From contig OY756143.1 in assembly GCA_963576785.1 (NCBI GenBank), positions 372,001-436,000 of the forward strand: DNA of 64,000 nucleotides, written 5' to 3'. Under the pieces are notes generated by a model. That model did not search any database. It was not told the origin of the DNA and saw only the letters and a list, made by a program, of their open reading frames with translations. The stretch comes from Chlorophyllum brunneum. Taxonomy: Eukaryota; Basidiomycota; Agaricomycetes; Agaricales; Agaricaceae. This document shows positions 20,444 through 30,850 of the stretch, piece by piece (position 1 is the first letter of the stretch; the number at the start of each line of letters is the position of its first letter). Made by a program: the position numbers and the translations under genes.

Positions 20444-23400
20444 ATGATCCCCCAGAAACGAAACTCCACGCGCGAACTTCTCCTCGACTCAACAATCCAG
20501 ACAAGAAAAGGACGCAGACAAATCACAACCCTTGTAGACTCCGGATGCACCCACACGTGCATAGCACAACGAATGGTAGACAAAGAACAGATTCCGACTA
20601 AACCCCTGGAAACCCCGATCAGGGTAATCAATGCCGACGGAACAGAAAACAAAAAAGGAGAAATAACGGACAAAGCACAACTGGTATTAAACAACGGCAA
20701 CCATACAGAACAAATCGATGCTCTAGTAACACAATTGGAAAGTGCGGACTTATATCTCGGACACGACTGGCTGGTCAAGCATAACCCGGAGATCGATTGG
20801 AACAATCACGTCATACGATTCACCAGATGCCCAGATGATTGCAAAATATCACATAGTGACATACGGTTCAACGAGAGAATACGGACAATCAGAGAACACA
20901 TTGAAGAGAAAAAGGCGGACCAGACGAACAATGAAGATCTACCACCATACCTCCGATGATACACCCACCTATTCAACAAGAAAAACTTTGACAAACTACC
21001 CGAACACACGGTATGGGACCACGAGATAAATCTATCCGAAGATGCACCCCCGGTACTACAGTCCAAGGTCTACCCAATGACAATAATGGAGAAGCAGGAA
21101 CTACAGAAATTCCTCGACGAAAACCTTGCCTCAGGATGAATCAGACCATCACAATCCCCCTACGCCACCCCACGCTTCTTCATACCAAAGAAGGACGGAA
21201 CAAAACGCCTGGTACAGGATTACAAAAAGCTGAATGAACACACCATCAAAGACAAGACGCCACTGCCACTCATAGGCGAAGTCCTAGACCGGTTAAAGGA
21301 CGCGAAGGTATTCAACAAGCTCGATATCATTTGGGGATATAACAACGTCAGGATCAGAGAAGGGGATGAATGGAAGGCAGCATTTGTAACAAACAGCAGG
21401 TTATTCGAACCTACAGTCATGTTCTTTGGGATGAGTAATTCACCGGCAACCTTCCAGAGGATGATGAACACAGTATTTCAGGAAATGTTACATGAGGGAT
21501 CGCTTGTCAACTACATGGACGATTTTGTCATCCCAGGAACCACACAGGAAGAACTCGAGAAAAGAACAACGCGGTTCTTAGACATTGCAGCCAAGCACCA
21601 ACTCTATTTCAAACGATCAAAATGTGTGTTCGACACGAAGGAAATACCCATATTGGGCTTTATAGTCAGACAAGGCAGCGTCAAAATGGAGGAAGAGAAG
21701 GTGAAAGCAGTAAAAGAATGGCCAACACCCAAATCCGTAAAAGACGTCGAAAAATTCCTGGGTTTCACAAACTTCTACCGACGATTCATACAAGACTTCA
21801 GTAACATAGCAACACCCCTACACGAGCTGAAGAAGAAAGATGCGCAATGGTCATGGTCAGAACGACAACAACAGGCATTTGAGAAGATCAAGGAAAAGAT
21901 CACGAGTGAACCAGTACTAGCAATGCCTCAAGACAAAGGACAATACAGGGTAGAAGTAGACGCATCGGGATATGGAGTAGGAGCGGTGTTGTCACAAAAC
22001 CAGAATGATCAGTGGCACCCAATCGCCTTTCACTCAAGAACAATGATACCGGCAGAACGAAACTACCAAATCTACGACAAAGAACTACTAGCAATCCGGG
22101 AAGCAGTCAAAACGTGGAGACAGTACCTACTCAATGCCAATGAACCATTCGAGATATGGACGGACCACAAGAACTTAGAATACTTCAGGAAACCACAACA
22201 ACTCACAGGACGACAGGCAAGATGGCAACTGGAACTACAAGAATATCGCTACACACTAAAACACATACCCGGAAAGACAAACACAAAAGCAGACATGCTA
22301 TCAAGACTAGCAAAAACGGACACCACCAGAGATAACACAGATATCACGCTATTACCCGACCACTTATTCAACAACACTATCACCGAGATCAGACAAATTT
22401 GGGAAATATCGGGAGAAGAGGATCTGAAATACCGATTATGAAAGGAGCAAAGGAGAGAAACACAGTGGCTAAAAGAAAAGGAGAAACGACCAGAGGGGAT
22501 ATGGGAAATGGATGGATTACCTATGTTCGAAGGAAGAATATATGCACCACCAAACGCCGAGTTACGCCAAGAAATACTCCAACAACACCACGACAGAACA
22601 GATGTAGGACATCCGGGACAGCACAGAATGATCGAACTCCTCAAAAGGACATATTGGTGGCCACAGATGCACAATGATGTTAAACGATACATCAAAGGAT
22701 GCGACACATGTCAGCGAAACAAGATACTCCGGACACGACCTACCACACATCTCCATCCACTACCAATACCCATTGGACCATGGGAAGAAATATCAATCGA
22801 CATGATAGGACTACTACCAGAATCAGAAGGATATGATGCGATACTTGTCATCGTTGATCGTTTCAGCAAAATGATCAGACTACGCGCAGTTAACACCACC
22901 CTATCATCCGAAGAGTTAGGAGACATTTATTGTGATGATATATGGAGACAACATGGGATACCCCGCAGGATCATCAGTGACAGAGGACCACAGTTTGTAT
23001 CAAAATTCATGGCAGAACTTTGTAGAGCAACCGGCACCCAACGTAACCTATCCACGGCATACCATCCACAAACAGACGGTCAGACAGAGTGCATCAACCA
23101 GGAGGTCAAAGCATACCTCAGAAACGTAATCAACCATGTGCAGGACAACTGGAAAAAATGGCTCAGCACAGCGGAATTCCAGTATAACGACAAAACACAT
23201 AGCGCCACAGGACATTCACCGTTCCAGATAGTATATGGACGACATCCATGGAAAGGGGATATCTCAAACACATCCAAGGCACCTGCGATCACGGAACGAA
23301 TACAAGAGTTACAAGACATGCGCCAAAAAATGATTGAGATGCTACAACAGAGCCAGACGCAAATGGAGAAACGGAATAGCACAAAACCAGAACACAAGTA

Positions 23401-23866
23401 TGAGGCAGGAAGCCAAGTTTGGCTTGAAGCAGACAATATTAGGACAACAAGGCCGACAAAAAAACTTGATCACAGGAGATACGGACCATTCCGGGTAAAA
23501 GAGAAAATAGGTGAAACAAGCTACTGACTGGAGCTACCTAAAACATGGGCAATACACGACGTGTTCAACAGCAGACTCCTCTCCCCCTATCACAAACCCG
23601 AGTATGACAGCCAGCGCACTCCACCACCACTAATCGCCGAGATAATCAATGATGAGGAACACTACGAGGTAGATGAAGTCCGAGGACACCGCACAAAGGG
23701 AAAACGAAAACAATACCTAATACACTGGAAAGGATATACATCCGAAGAAGATACATGGGAAGATGAAGCAAATCTGGAAAACGCCAAGGAAGCAGTACAA
23801 GAGTTTATGAGCAAGATTTCGAGGATGAAACCTATAAAAAGGGGAGGTAAAAAACAGCAATTATGA
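20444..23866 (+). pseudogene. pol: Gypsy-2 pol (four TGA codons, frame otherwise intact)
   Basis: Same length and domain order as Gypsy-1 pol: protease VDSGCTHT, RT with YMDD, RNase H, HHCC-DDE integrase, chromodomain. In-frame TGA codons at 20957, 21137, 22439 and 23525 each replace an Arg (CGN) codon of Gypsy-1. There is no TAA or TAG and no frameshift along 3.4 kb. The pol stop is TGA at 23864, overlapped by an ATG as ATGA. Confidence 0.93.
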
Positions 23867-23963
23867 ACAACAGACCTCGCATTCCAAGCAACCACTACAC
23901 TCAACGCATCACTCGCTGTATCCACTTCACCCTCGACTTCACCAACTATTTTCATAACACACC

Positions 23964-24800
23964 ATGCCCGCCAAACGCCAATTTACTCCATACCCCTACC
24001 TCAAAGAATTCGATGAACTCGTCCCAGAAAGAACCAGCCATGAGGAGCTTGTGGAAGGAGAGACCCTAGTCGACACCATGATACTACTGGGTGCAACAAT
24101 GAAAGCAACCCAAGAAGGCGCATCTAAAATAATGGATACCCTATCCGACGCCACTCCAAGACTCAACCAATTTATCATCGACAAAGGAAGAAGAGACCAA
24201 TTGGAGAGACACCTATACGAGATCAATGACGACCTGCAACTAATCGTCATCTCCAATATGCGAGCTCGGATGCATAGCATCCTCGTAGCCCTAGCCAAAT
24301 GACTCAATATGTATGAATCAAGGGGCACAGAAAATCTCTCCCACCATATCGTTAACCGACTACTCGTTAGTAACGATCCGTTTCCCATCCAACATCATAT
24401 CTGTCATAAATGCGAACAAAAGACACAAGAAGCAACAGCCGCCGATCAACTACTCCATCCCGACATCGAAGAAGAAGTAGCCCATCTCCAAACCATCCTC
24501 ACCACAGTAGTACCCCCCATCACACCCATAACCTTCCATCCACCGCAGGGATACAACACGTTGAAATTGGAAGGTGAAAAGGACAACGAATACTGGAGGA
24601 GTATAGTGCATAAGCTCTTAAGCAATCACACCAACGACAACACCACGTACAATAACCACACCCACTTCCTATTCAAAGAAGGACCGCCACATGCGCCCCT
24701 CTGGATTGGCTTAAGACATGTCGACAAAACACCTCTCGTCGGAGGAAACAAGAAGGACTTGGCCAGAGCTCTGGGAGCTGCCATACCTATGAACGAGTAA
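23964..24800 (+). pseudogene. Gypsy-2 third ORF (one TGA)
   Basis: Homologue of the unknown Gypsy-1 ORF at 11549-12385, same start (MPAKRQ) and same end (PMNE). TGA at 24300-24302 replaces Arg of the Gypsy-1 LAERLN segment, and the frame continues. The Cys/His group reads HHICHKCEQ. Function unknown. High amino-acid conservation against many silent changes supports a real protein in the ancestor. Confidence 0.85.
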
Positions 24801-24892
24801 ATTCTCATCGCGCCTTCCTATCTTTTCCAAATTCCGTATGTTTTACTTTACGAAGGACCTTTACAGTAATACACATCATGAGGACATGAAGC

Positions 24893-24907
24893 TTGAAAGG
24901 GAGGTAT
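24893..24907 (+). other. Gypsy-2 polypurine tract
   Basis: TTGAAAGGGAGGTAT directly precedes the 3' LTR, as in Gypsy-1 and Gypsy-3. Confidence 0.85.
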
Positions 24908-25201
24908 TGTTATGAACTATAGATAGACCGTTCATTCCTATCTCGCGCCCATTACCTCGTGTACCCTCACACCTGTTTCACTCCTCGTTCCATCTCCTGT
25001 TTCATCTCTAAAGGCTATGCCTCCTATCTGACTTGTCTACTTGTCTCCCTTATTATTAGCCGCCACTACTAGTATATAAAGTGTAGTAATACTTGATGTA
25101 TTCCTTACACTTTACCAATCGTATCATCCCTTACTCTCTTCTCTACTTCCTTGTCTTTATCCAAAGACTTGCAACCTGAGTCTCAGACTAAGGTCGTAAC
25201 A
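24908..25201 (+). repeat. Gypsy-2 3' LTR
   Basis: 294 bp. Compared with the 5' LTR it has TTATG for TTACG, ACTTG for ACTCG and GCCGCC for GCCACC; all three sites are CpG in one copy. Confidence 0.95.
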
Positions 25202-26518
25202 ATAAGGCAAGCATTGAGAGAGTTGATAATGGCCCCAAAGTTGGAAACATTGGGTCCGGTAAGGAGGGGAATGATAACCTGCTTGCACAAGGGACCATTC
25301 AATGTGGAGCAAACTACGCCAGCTTTTTTAACTGGTTTCTTGTTTGCAGAGGGGGGGGTGGAGAAAGCAGCATCATACATTGCTACTACTTTCTTGTGCA
25401 TCAACTCTGGGAATTTGCTTGCGAACTCCAGGAGTTTGAGGGGTCGTGCCCAGTGGAGAATGGGGTGGGGGAGCCTTTGTTATTACCTACAGCCGCTGCA
25501 TAAGAAGGTTTTGCGCCTTCTTTTGCAGGGGCAGGTGGGGTTGTGGTGGCCTTAGTAGGGGCAGTACCCTGCACAGGTTTGACTTTTTGATTTGTGGTAA
25601 CTGGTTTCTTGGTGGCAGGTGCAGGTTTTCGGCCCTTACCTTTCTTCTTTCTCATGATGGTTTTGAACTCTGCCTCAGAGATCATCTGAACATCATCATC
25701 AGAGATACCTGACTGAATGATATCATTGCCATCGGTGATACCCAGAGTGACAATGTGTTCAACAATCTCCATGCAGACATTATCAGGTTTTCGTGAGAGG
25801 CCTTTGGAGGCCGCGTGTCATAGGGGAGAAATGTCCGGCTGAGGTGTTTCCTCAGTGCAGACTGTAATTTTTCCAAAATTGACCCCCAACCAACTGTGGA
25901 GGTCATTCTTCTTCTCATCTACGGCAACTTTGAGCCATCCCACCTTTATCAAAGTACCCATTAGTTCCGTAAAGGCCCGCCCAAATGCAAACCCATTGTT
26001 GCTACTCATGTGTATGTGCTGCAGCCTTTTACCCACTTGGCAAGCCTTCCAACCTCTCTCACAGCATTGTTGTAAAATTCCTCCAGTCTACCTTTGTGTT
26101 CTGCAGTGTCTTCTTCAACTACCTCGACCTTGGACTCCAATTCTTCTTCAACCTGGTCAGCCCAATCTTTGTTGTTGTCCTTTTCCGAGTAGTAGTGGTT
26201 GCCGTCTGGACTTACTTGTTTGGATGTTCGGTGGACAGTCTTTTCTACTTCACTGTTGGTGGGATTCAAAGTCCATGGGGGAGTTATCAACCTTTTACTT
26301 AGAACCAACGGAGGGATGGTGTTACTGTAAGCTTGGTCGGTGGGGATCACAGGCCTAGAGATAGATGGCATCCTAGGGAACAGGATGCCAGGGGGGGGCA
26401 GAGCCAGAGGGGCCACGAAGATGGAGGGGACTGGAACATGTGTTGTGTTTCCAAAGACATCCCCATCGCTGTCAGGCATAGGTTCTCTTGGGGAGAGGTC
26501 GGAACATAAAGCAGACAT
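25202..26518 (-). pseudogene. LINE C ORF1, N-terminal part
   Basis: ATG at 26518 (MSALCSDLSPREPMPDSD). Contains the DWADQVEEELE segment, GFAFGRAFTELMGTLIKVGWLKVAVDEKKNDLHSWLGVNF, VTLGITDGN...SDDDVQMISEAEFKT, a Lys/Pro/Ala-rich linker and AAFSTPPSANKKPVKKAG. At least two frame changes (around 25820 and 25400) break it. The rest of ORF1 follows at 18752-18630 and then at 5103 on +. Confidence 0.85.
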
Positions 26519-26602
26519 GGATTGTATCCTTTGTACTATAGACTAGCACTGTATAACTGACTTTTGTAAATCAATGGTGATGGTACAAGTCAAAGAAGGG
26601 AC
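26519..26602 (-). other. LINE C 5' UTR and 5' end
   Basis: The sense strand begins TCCCTTCTTTGACTTGTACC, matching the 5' ends of K and D. Beyond it, 26603-26619 is the target-site duplication shared (one mismatch) with 10299-10315. Confidence 0.82.
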
Positions 26603-27348
26603 TCCCAAATATATAATCTAATGTTGAAGTCCCCACCTATAACAATAAAGGAGGGAAGGTCAAAAATTTGCTCCTCAAGGTGATGAATAGCTGAGTTTTT
26701 GCTGTCATTGTATACGTTCAACACTAAGATTTCCTTGCCCTTGATGAATAGAAAAATGCACATGAGGTCTCTGTGCTCTACAATATCTCTCCTGAGAGAG
26801 GGTTGGAGCCTCAGTAACCATCTATGTGCAAAAGCCATGACACGTGGTAAAGCCCATAGGTCAACTGAAACTGACCTTCTAGGCCTATTGGACTGAAATC
26901 AAAGTCCAGGATGCTGGGGGAAGCAGCAAGCATAGTGTCTATCTAAGATTGTAAGCACATCACTTAAGCTAAATGGATAGAGGATGGGGATCCAATCTGG
27001 GTGTGTTGGACCTTCAACAAGGGGGTTACCATCAGGAGAGGTTGACAATGGAATGTCGCAGATGTAATGCCACAGGAGTTCTTGAATAAGGAGGAAGTCA
27101 ACATTACCCTTATATGTGAGGACTGTCTCCATTACTCCATACAATTTCCCTATGTTGTGAGAGCAGATCTTCAACTCCTTTAGCAAGGAGGGAGGAGGTC
27201 TGTCTTCAATGTCGGGCATACTATTCATGATGAACCAGACAATTGGCTTCAGCCAGCTGGGGAAGAGAAGGGGGGAATGCCTCAGTTGGCCTGAAGTTCT
27301 AGGGCCTTGTTTGCATGCCAATCATGGTCAAAGTATTTGGGCCATAGG
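26603..27348 (-). pseudogene. LINE G: end of ORF1 and endonuclease piece 1
   Basis: Read on -: FDHDWHANKA (end of ORF1, about 27345-27318), the ORF2 start (MNSMPDIEDRPPPSLL, about 27229), LKICSHNIGKLYGVMETVL, IQE, then FAHRWLLRLQPSLRRDIVEHRDL, and VIGGDFNIRLYIW, where it is cut at 26603. GGDFN is a catalytic-site motif of the endonuclease. It continues in 10299-10863. Sequence similarity to other LINEs ends near 27348. CpG is scarce and the copy is older than B/C. Confidence 0.85.
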
Positions 27349-28272
27349 TCCAAATTACCAGCATCAATACATAAGTACTTGAGACTTGAGCTGAAGTAGT
27401 ATAGTGATTGACTTTGACTTTATAGATAAATGAGACTATTGTCCCAGCATTTTTCTTGAAAAGGTACAGTACTGAGGGTGGACTGCATTACAGAGCTAGG
27501 TGGCTGGGGTGAGAATAATAATAACAAACAGGATATTCCAGTTACAAAAATATTGTCTAAGCTGATAATTTAGTTTTGCAATAAAATTCACACTTAGATT
27601 TCCCATTGTATCTGCCATGCCTTGGCATGAGTACTTGAGCTCATGAACCTATATATAAAAGCCTTAATATAGAATGGAATGGATGAGTCATATTAGAGGG
27701 ATGGGCTAGAAAGACCATGCTTTACAAGACATGTCAGATCAGCCTATACTTTGACCTGGTTGCAGCCAGTCATGGCACATGGGAAGCAGGCAATCTAGGG
27801 CCCATAATCTGTTGAACAGCACTGTATTATGCAGTAGCAGACAGATAATCTGACTTACTGATAAGGGGGTTAGTGAATGATTTAGTTACTAAATAGGAGT
27901 TGCTGAGAGAGTCAAGTAGAGTAAGGTAGAAATCAAGTAGAATATCTTAGGAATAAAGGAAATACATGCTGCTATATATACTAAATGTCCAGGTAGCAAA
28001 CCCTAAGACCTACAGATAATATTAGGCATAATTGTGTTAGTAATGACATCAGAGTCCCTTGAAACACTGTGGTAATCCAGCAGTGTCCAGTAGCATAATG
28101 AGAGCAACAGAAATCAGTCAGCTCATGAAGAACATGAGGTGGAGCATAATGTAAAACAGAGGGCACAGCCTCAATGATGAATTAGATGAATAATACTAAA
28201 GAGCTAGTTATATGGAATGCAGCTCTAGTAAGTGCAAATGACAATACTGCTACCTTCTGAGCACATGATACT
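27349..28272. other. Unassigned, CpG-free sequence
   Basis: About 0.9 kb with no coding frame, no match to the other elements here, and no CG dinucleotide at all. TG and CA are frequent, as expected after complete CpG deamination. Probably old transposon debris. I can name no feature in it. Confidence 0.6.
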
Positions 28273-28583
28273 TGTTATGAACTATAGATACACATTATAT
28301 TCCTATCATGTGCCCATTACCTCACATCCATCATTTTGCCATAGCAGTTTCATCTCCTGTTTCACTCCATAAAGCTGTACTCTTTCTGACTTGTTCTACT
28401 CATTCCCATGACTCACTTACTCCATTCCCTCTTATTATTAGAGCTCACCACTAGTATATAAAGTGTAGTAATATTTGATGCATTTCTTACACTTTACCAA
28501 TCATATCATCTCTTTCTCTTCTCTTTACTTCCTTGTCTTTATCCAAAGACTTGCAACCTGAGTCCTAGACTAAGGTCATAACA
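28273..28583 (+). repeat. Solo gypsy LTR, old
   Basis: 311 bp, TGTTATGAACTATAGATA...GGTCATAACA. It aligns along its length with the Gypsy-2 LTR, including TATATAAAG (28457) and CACTTTACCAA. Every CpG of Gypsy-2 is TG or CA here. No internal gypsy sequence is attached, so it is a solo LTR. Flanks ATACT and CTTAC do not match as a 5-bp duplication. Confidence 0.88.
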
Positions 28584-28653
28584 CTTACTAGTAACTTTAC
28601 CATTTACTAACCTACTGTTCAACATGTCTATCTAAATTACCCTTTTACAGATC
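28584..28653 (+). repeat. Possible copia LTR remnant
   Basis: AACATGTCTATCTAAATTACCCTTTTACAG (28621-28650) resembles the Copia-3 LTR around 52120-52155 (CTGTCTATCCGAATTACC and on). Short and diverged, so tentative. Confidence 0.4.
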
Positions 28654-30032
28654 CTTTTTATTTATTTATTTTTATTTATTTTTAATCAACAATTTATATA
28701 GTAGTGCTCAAACACAGTTTGCATGTACATACATACAAAGGTACAAGTACTAATATTCAGAAAAGGGAGAAGTAAACTAACTTTGCAAGACTCAATGTCA
28801 TCTAAATAATAACCTAGAGTGATCTTTGGTATTTACATTGTTTTGGTCAAGTCCAGAATAGAGAGAGAGAGAGAGAGAAATGGATGAGAAAGAAACTACC
28901 AAATCACAATTATAAAGGGACAACAACAAACTGTACTAGCATGTAGTGGGGTATTATGTTAAAGAGAACGTTGATTTCTGTGGATTGGATCTCATATTAC
29001 CCAGGTAATTATGGGGATGATGAACAGTGAATAAAAACTATTTAAAATAGTAGATGAGCAGGAAAAGAGGAGATAAGAGAAATGGATTTGAAAAACCATA
29101 ACTGAAAGCACAAGAAAAAAGATAAATGAGAAAGGACTCACACAGAAGTGGACCCAAATCTCTGGCAAACTAGACAATGTAGTAGCTGCAAATGTGTCTG
29201 TTATTGGCATTCAGGTACTTTAGGTTCTGGGGGGAAGGTAAAGGCTGAGAGGTTGCATCACAAGAAGTTAGCTAACTTCTTAATAGTGTTGACAGGATAG
29301 TGATAATTGAAGTGTTGACAATGATAGAGGATGTGAAAGCAGGTCTGAATGAGTTGACTCCCACAGTGATGACAAGAGAGATCTTCATTAGGAAAGAACC
29401 TCAGTTGATATTCCCTAATTGGGGTGGTATAAGATGGCTCAGCATACTTATGCAAAGACCAGAATTGAGATGGGAAGGTAAGACAAAGGCCTCAGGCCCC
29501 ATTCACTTGCATCTATAAGCAGAGGAAGGAGTTACTGCTATAAGTGGCAAAAGAGAACATACCCTGCCATGTATGAAGAGCTCATTTAGCTGATTTTTGT
29601 CAGAGATAATTGATAGAGTGGGGTACTTGCTGATTTTGATGTCAATTGGGCCAGGCAACTGTTTGAAGCCAGTCATGCATCTTGTGTTGAATGCCAAATT
29701 TACATTTGGAGGGAGTATGATAAAAGGTCAGACAGTGGTGATCAGATTTGAGGAACCAAGCACAGAGTGCTTTAGTAGTGAGGATGGACTATTATTAGCA
29801 AGAATGAGTCAAACAGTCTGATAAGAGCTGAGAGGCCTGGATGGAGTCAGTAAAGATATGGATGTGTTCCACTGAGATATAGTTGAGTAAGTTGAGTACC
29901 TTAATAATACCAAGGTACTGTGCTACAAGTTCAGTATTAGTGGACATAGTGCCTTCTAGCCTTTTCATGACTAAACTTCCTCTGTCTAGGTATCTGATTG
30001 TTGCTGCTACTGCACATTGGCTAGCGAGAGGA
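28654..30032 (-). mobile_element. LINE F: 5'-truncated LINE joined to foreign sequence
   Basis: The A-rich tail (28654-28684, with T interruptions on the sense strand) is followed on - by the LINE 3' UTR (to about 29137) and the end of ORF2 (29138-30032). Similarity to LINE stops at about 30032, in the RNase H coding sequence (PNPLAS region). From there a sequence shared with the 5' part of LINE E begins. I found no clear target-site duplication. Confidence 0.82.
29138..30032 (-). pseudogene. LINE F ORF2 C-terminal fragment
   Basis: RNase H C-terminal region (TNTELVAQYLGI about 29950, QTVWLILANNSPSSL about 29815) and the C-terminal knuckle CHHCGSQ...HILYHC (about 29380-29325). Several stops. 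Would have belonged to the LINE RNase H and nucleic-acid-binding tail. Confidence 0.8.
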
Positions 30033-30366
30033 TTGGGGTTCTCAACTAAGGGACCCTTTGTGGACTAATGCCCTTACTGCCCAAAGACAGCATTGTGGTA
30101 TCAACTTAAGCAGATACACTTGGATTCTCTCTGAGATCCACCAACAGAGGATTTAGACCTCTCTGGCCAGGCCACACATTCTTTGCATGGTGCACCACAG
30201 CCTACCAGTGACTCTGGGGTCCTACCTCCAGCTAGCTTTCCATACCCCAGCACCTGCTTGTGCTATGCCCGACCCTTGAAGAGGTAAATTATCTTAGGGC
30301 ATGGATCTATGTGTTAATAGTGACTGGGGTCTCTGTCTTGCAGGAACTGCTACCAGAGAGGTGTGT
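30033..30366 (-). other. Captured non-LINE sequence, second copy
   Basis: Aligns with 47205-47510 in LINE E: CTCAACTAAGGGACC, GGTATCAACTTAAGCAG, ACAGAGGATTTAGACCTCTC, GGGGTCTCTGTCTTGCAGG and more. The boundary with LINE sequence falls at the same base of this unknown sequence (CTCRACTAAGG) in both elements, although the LINE part differs. Alignment ends near 30366. No coding frame seen. Confidence 0.75.
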
Positions 30367-30850
30367 TATGGACTCAGCTACTAAGGCAATCAAAGAGGAT
30401 GTGACCTCTAGGGTATGCCCTTAATACCTATCTCAGCCAAGTAACCAAATAAGCATTTGTTATCAAACTGTCATTATTTAACCAAGAAATGGGAATTCCA
30501 TTTATTTCGTAGCTTTGAGTGATGAAAGTGAGTAGAGAATAAGCAGTTAAGCAATCTTCTATTGATTGACAGCAACTGTCAATGGAAACTCTTCTTGGGT
30601 GATCAAAAAGGCTATCTCTGTAGAAAATCAAAGCTTAAGCTTTGACTTTCTAATACAGTCAGCTATTTATGCTAACTACTTCTTTTCTATAAATAATATG
30701 GAGTATAGATAACAAGACTAAAATGAGTTTCACAATGTGAAACTAATAGATATGAAACACAAGGTGAAACATTACTAAATGTGAAACTGATAAAGATGAA
30801 ATAGCTAAGTATAGGACTGGGTAAAACTGATGACAATGAAACAGATGAGT
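30367..30850. other. Unassigned AT-rich sequence
   Basis: No gene recognised. 30725-30845 has degenerate repeats of GTGAAAC/ATGAAAC spaced roughly 15-25 bases. The rest looks like decayed intergenic or transposon sequence. Confidence 0.5.

Larger units (their letters stand above)
18753..25201 (+). mobile_element. Gypsy-2: full-length, TGA-interrupted chromovirus
   Basis: 6,449 bp with 294-bp LTRs and TSD ATAAG (18748-18752 and 25202-25206). Same family as Gypsy-1 but a diverged subfamily. gag, pol and ORF3 all keep their frames and are interrupted only by TGA codons: one in gag, four in pol, one in ORF3. The two LTRs differ at three positions that I can see, each a C/T or A/G change at a CpG site. 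It sits in ORF1 of LINE C. Confidence 0.95.

Noticed and set aside
23863..24069. 68-codon ORF at the pol/ORF3 junction as a separate gene
   Set aside because: Its start overlaps the pol stop in all copies, but most of it overlaps ORF3 in another frame and its sequence diverges after the overlap. Kept only as a possible reinitiation feature.
28273..28583. 5-bp target duplication around the solo LTR
   Set aside because: Flanks ATACT and CTTAC do not match, so no duplication is claimed.
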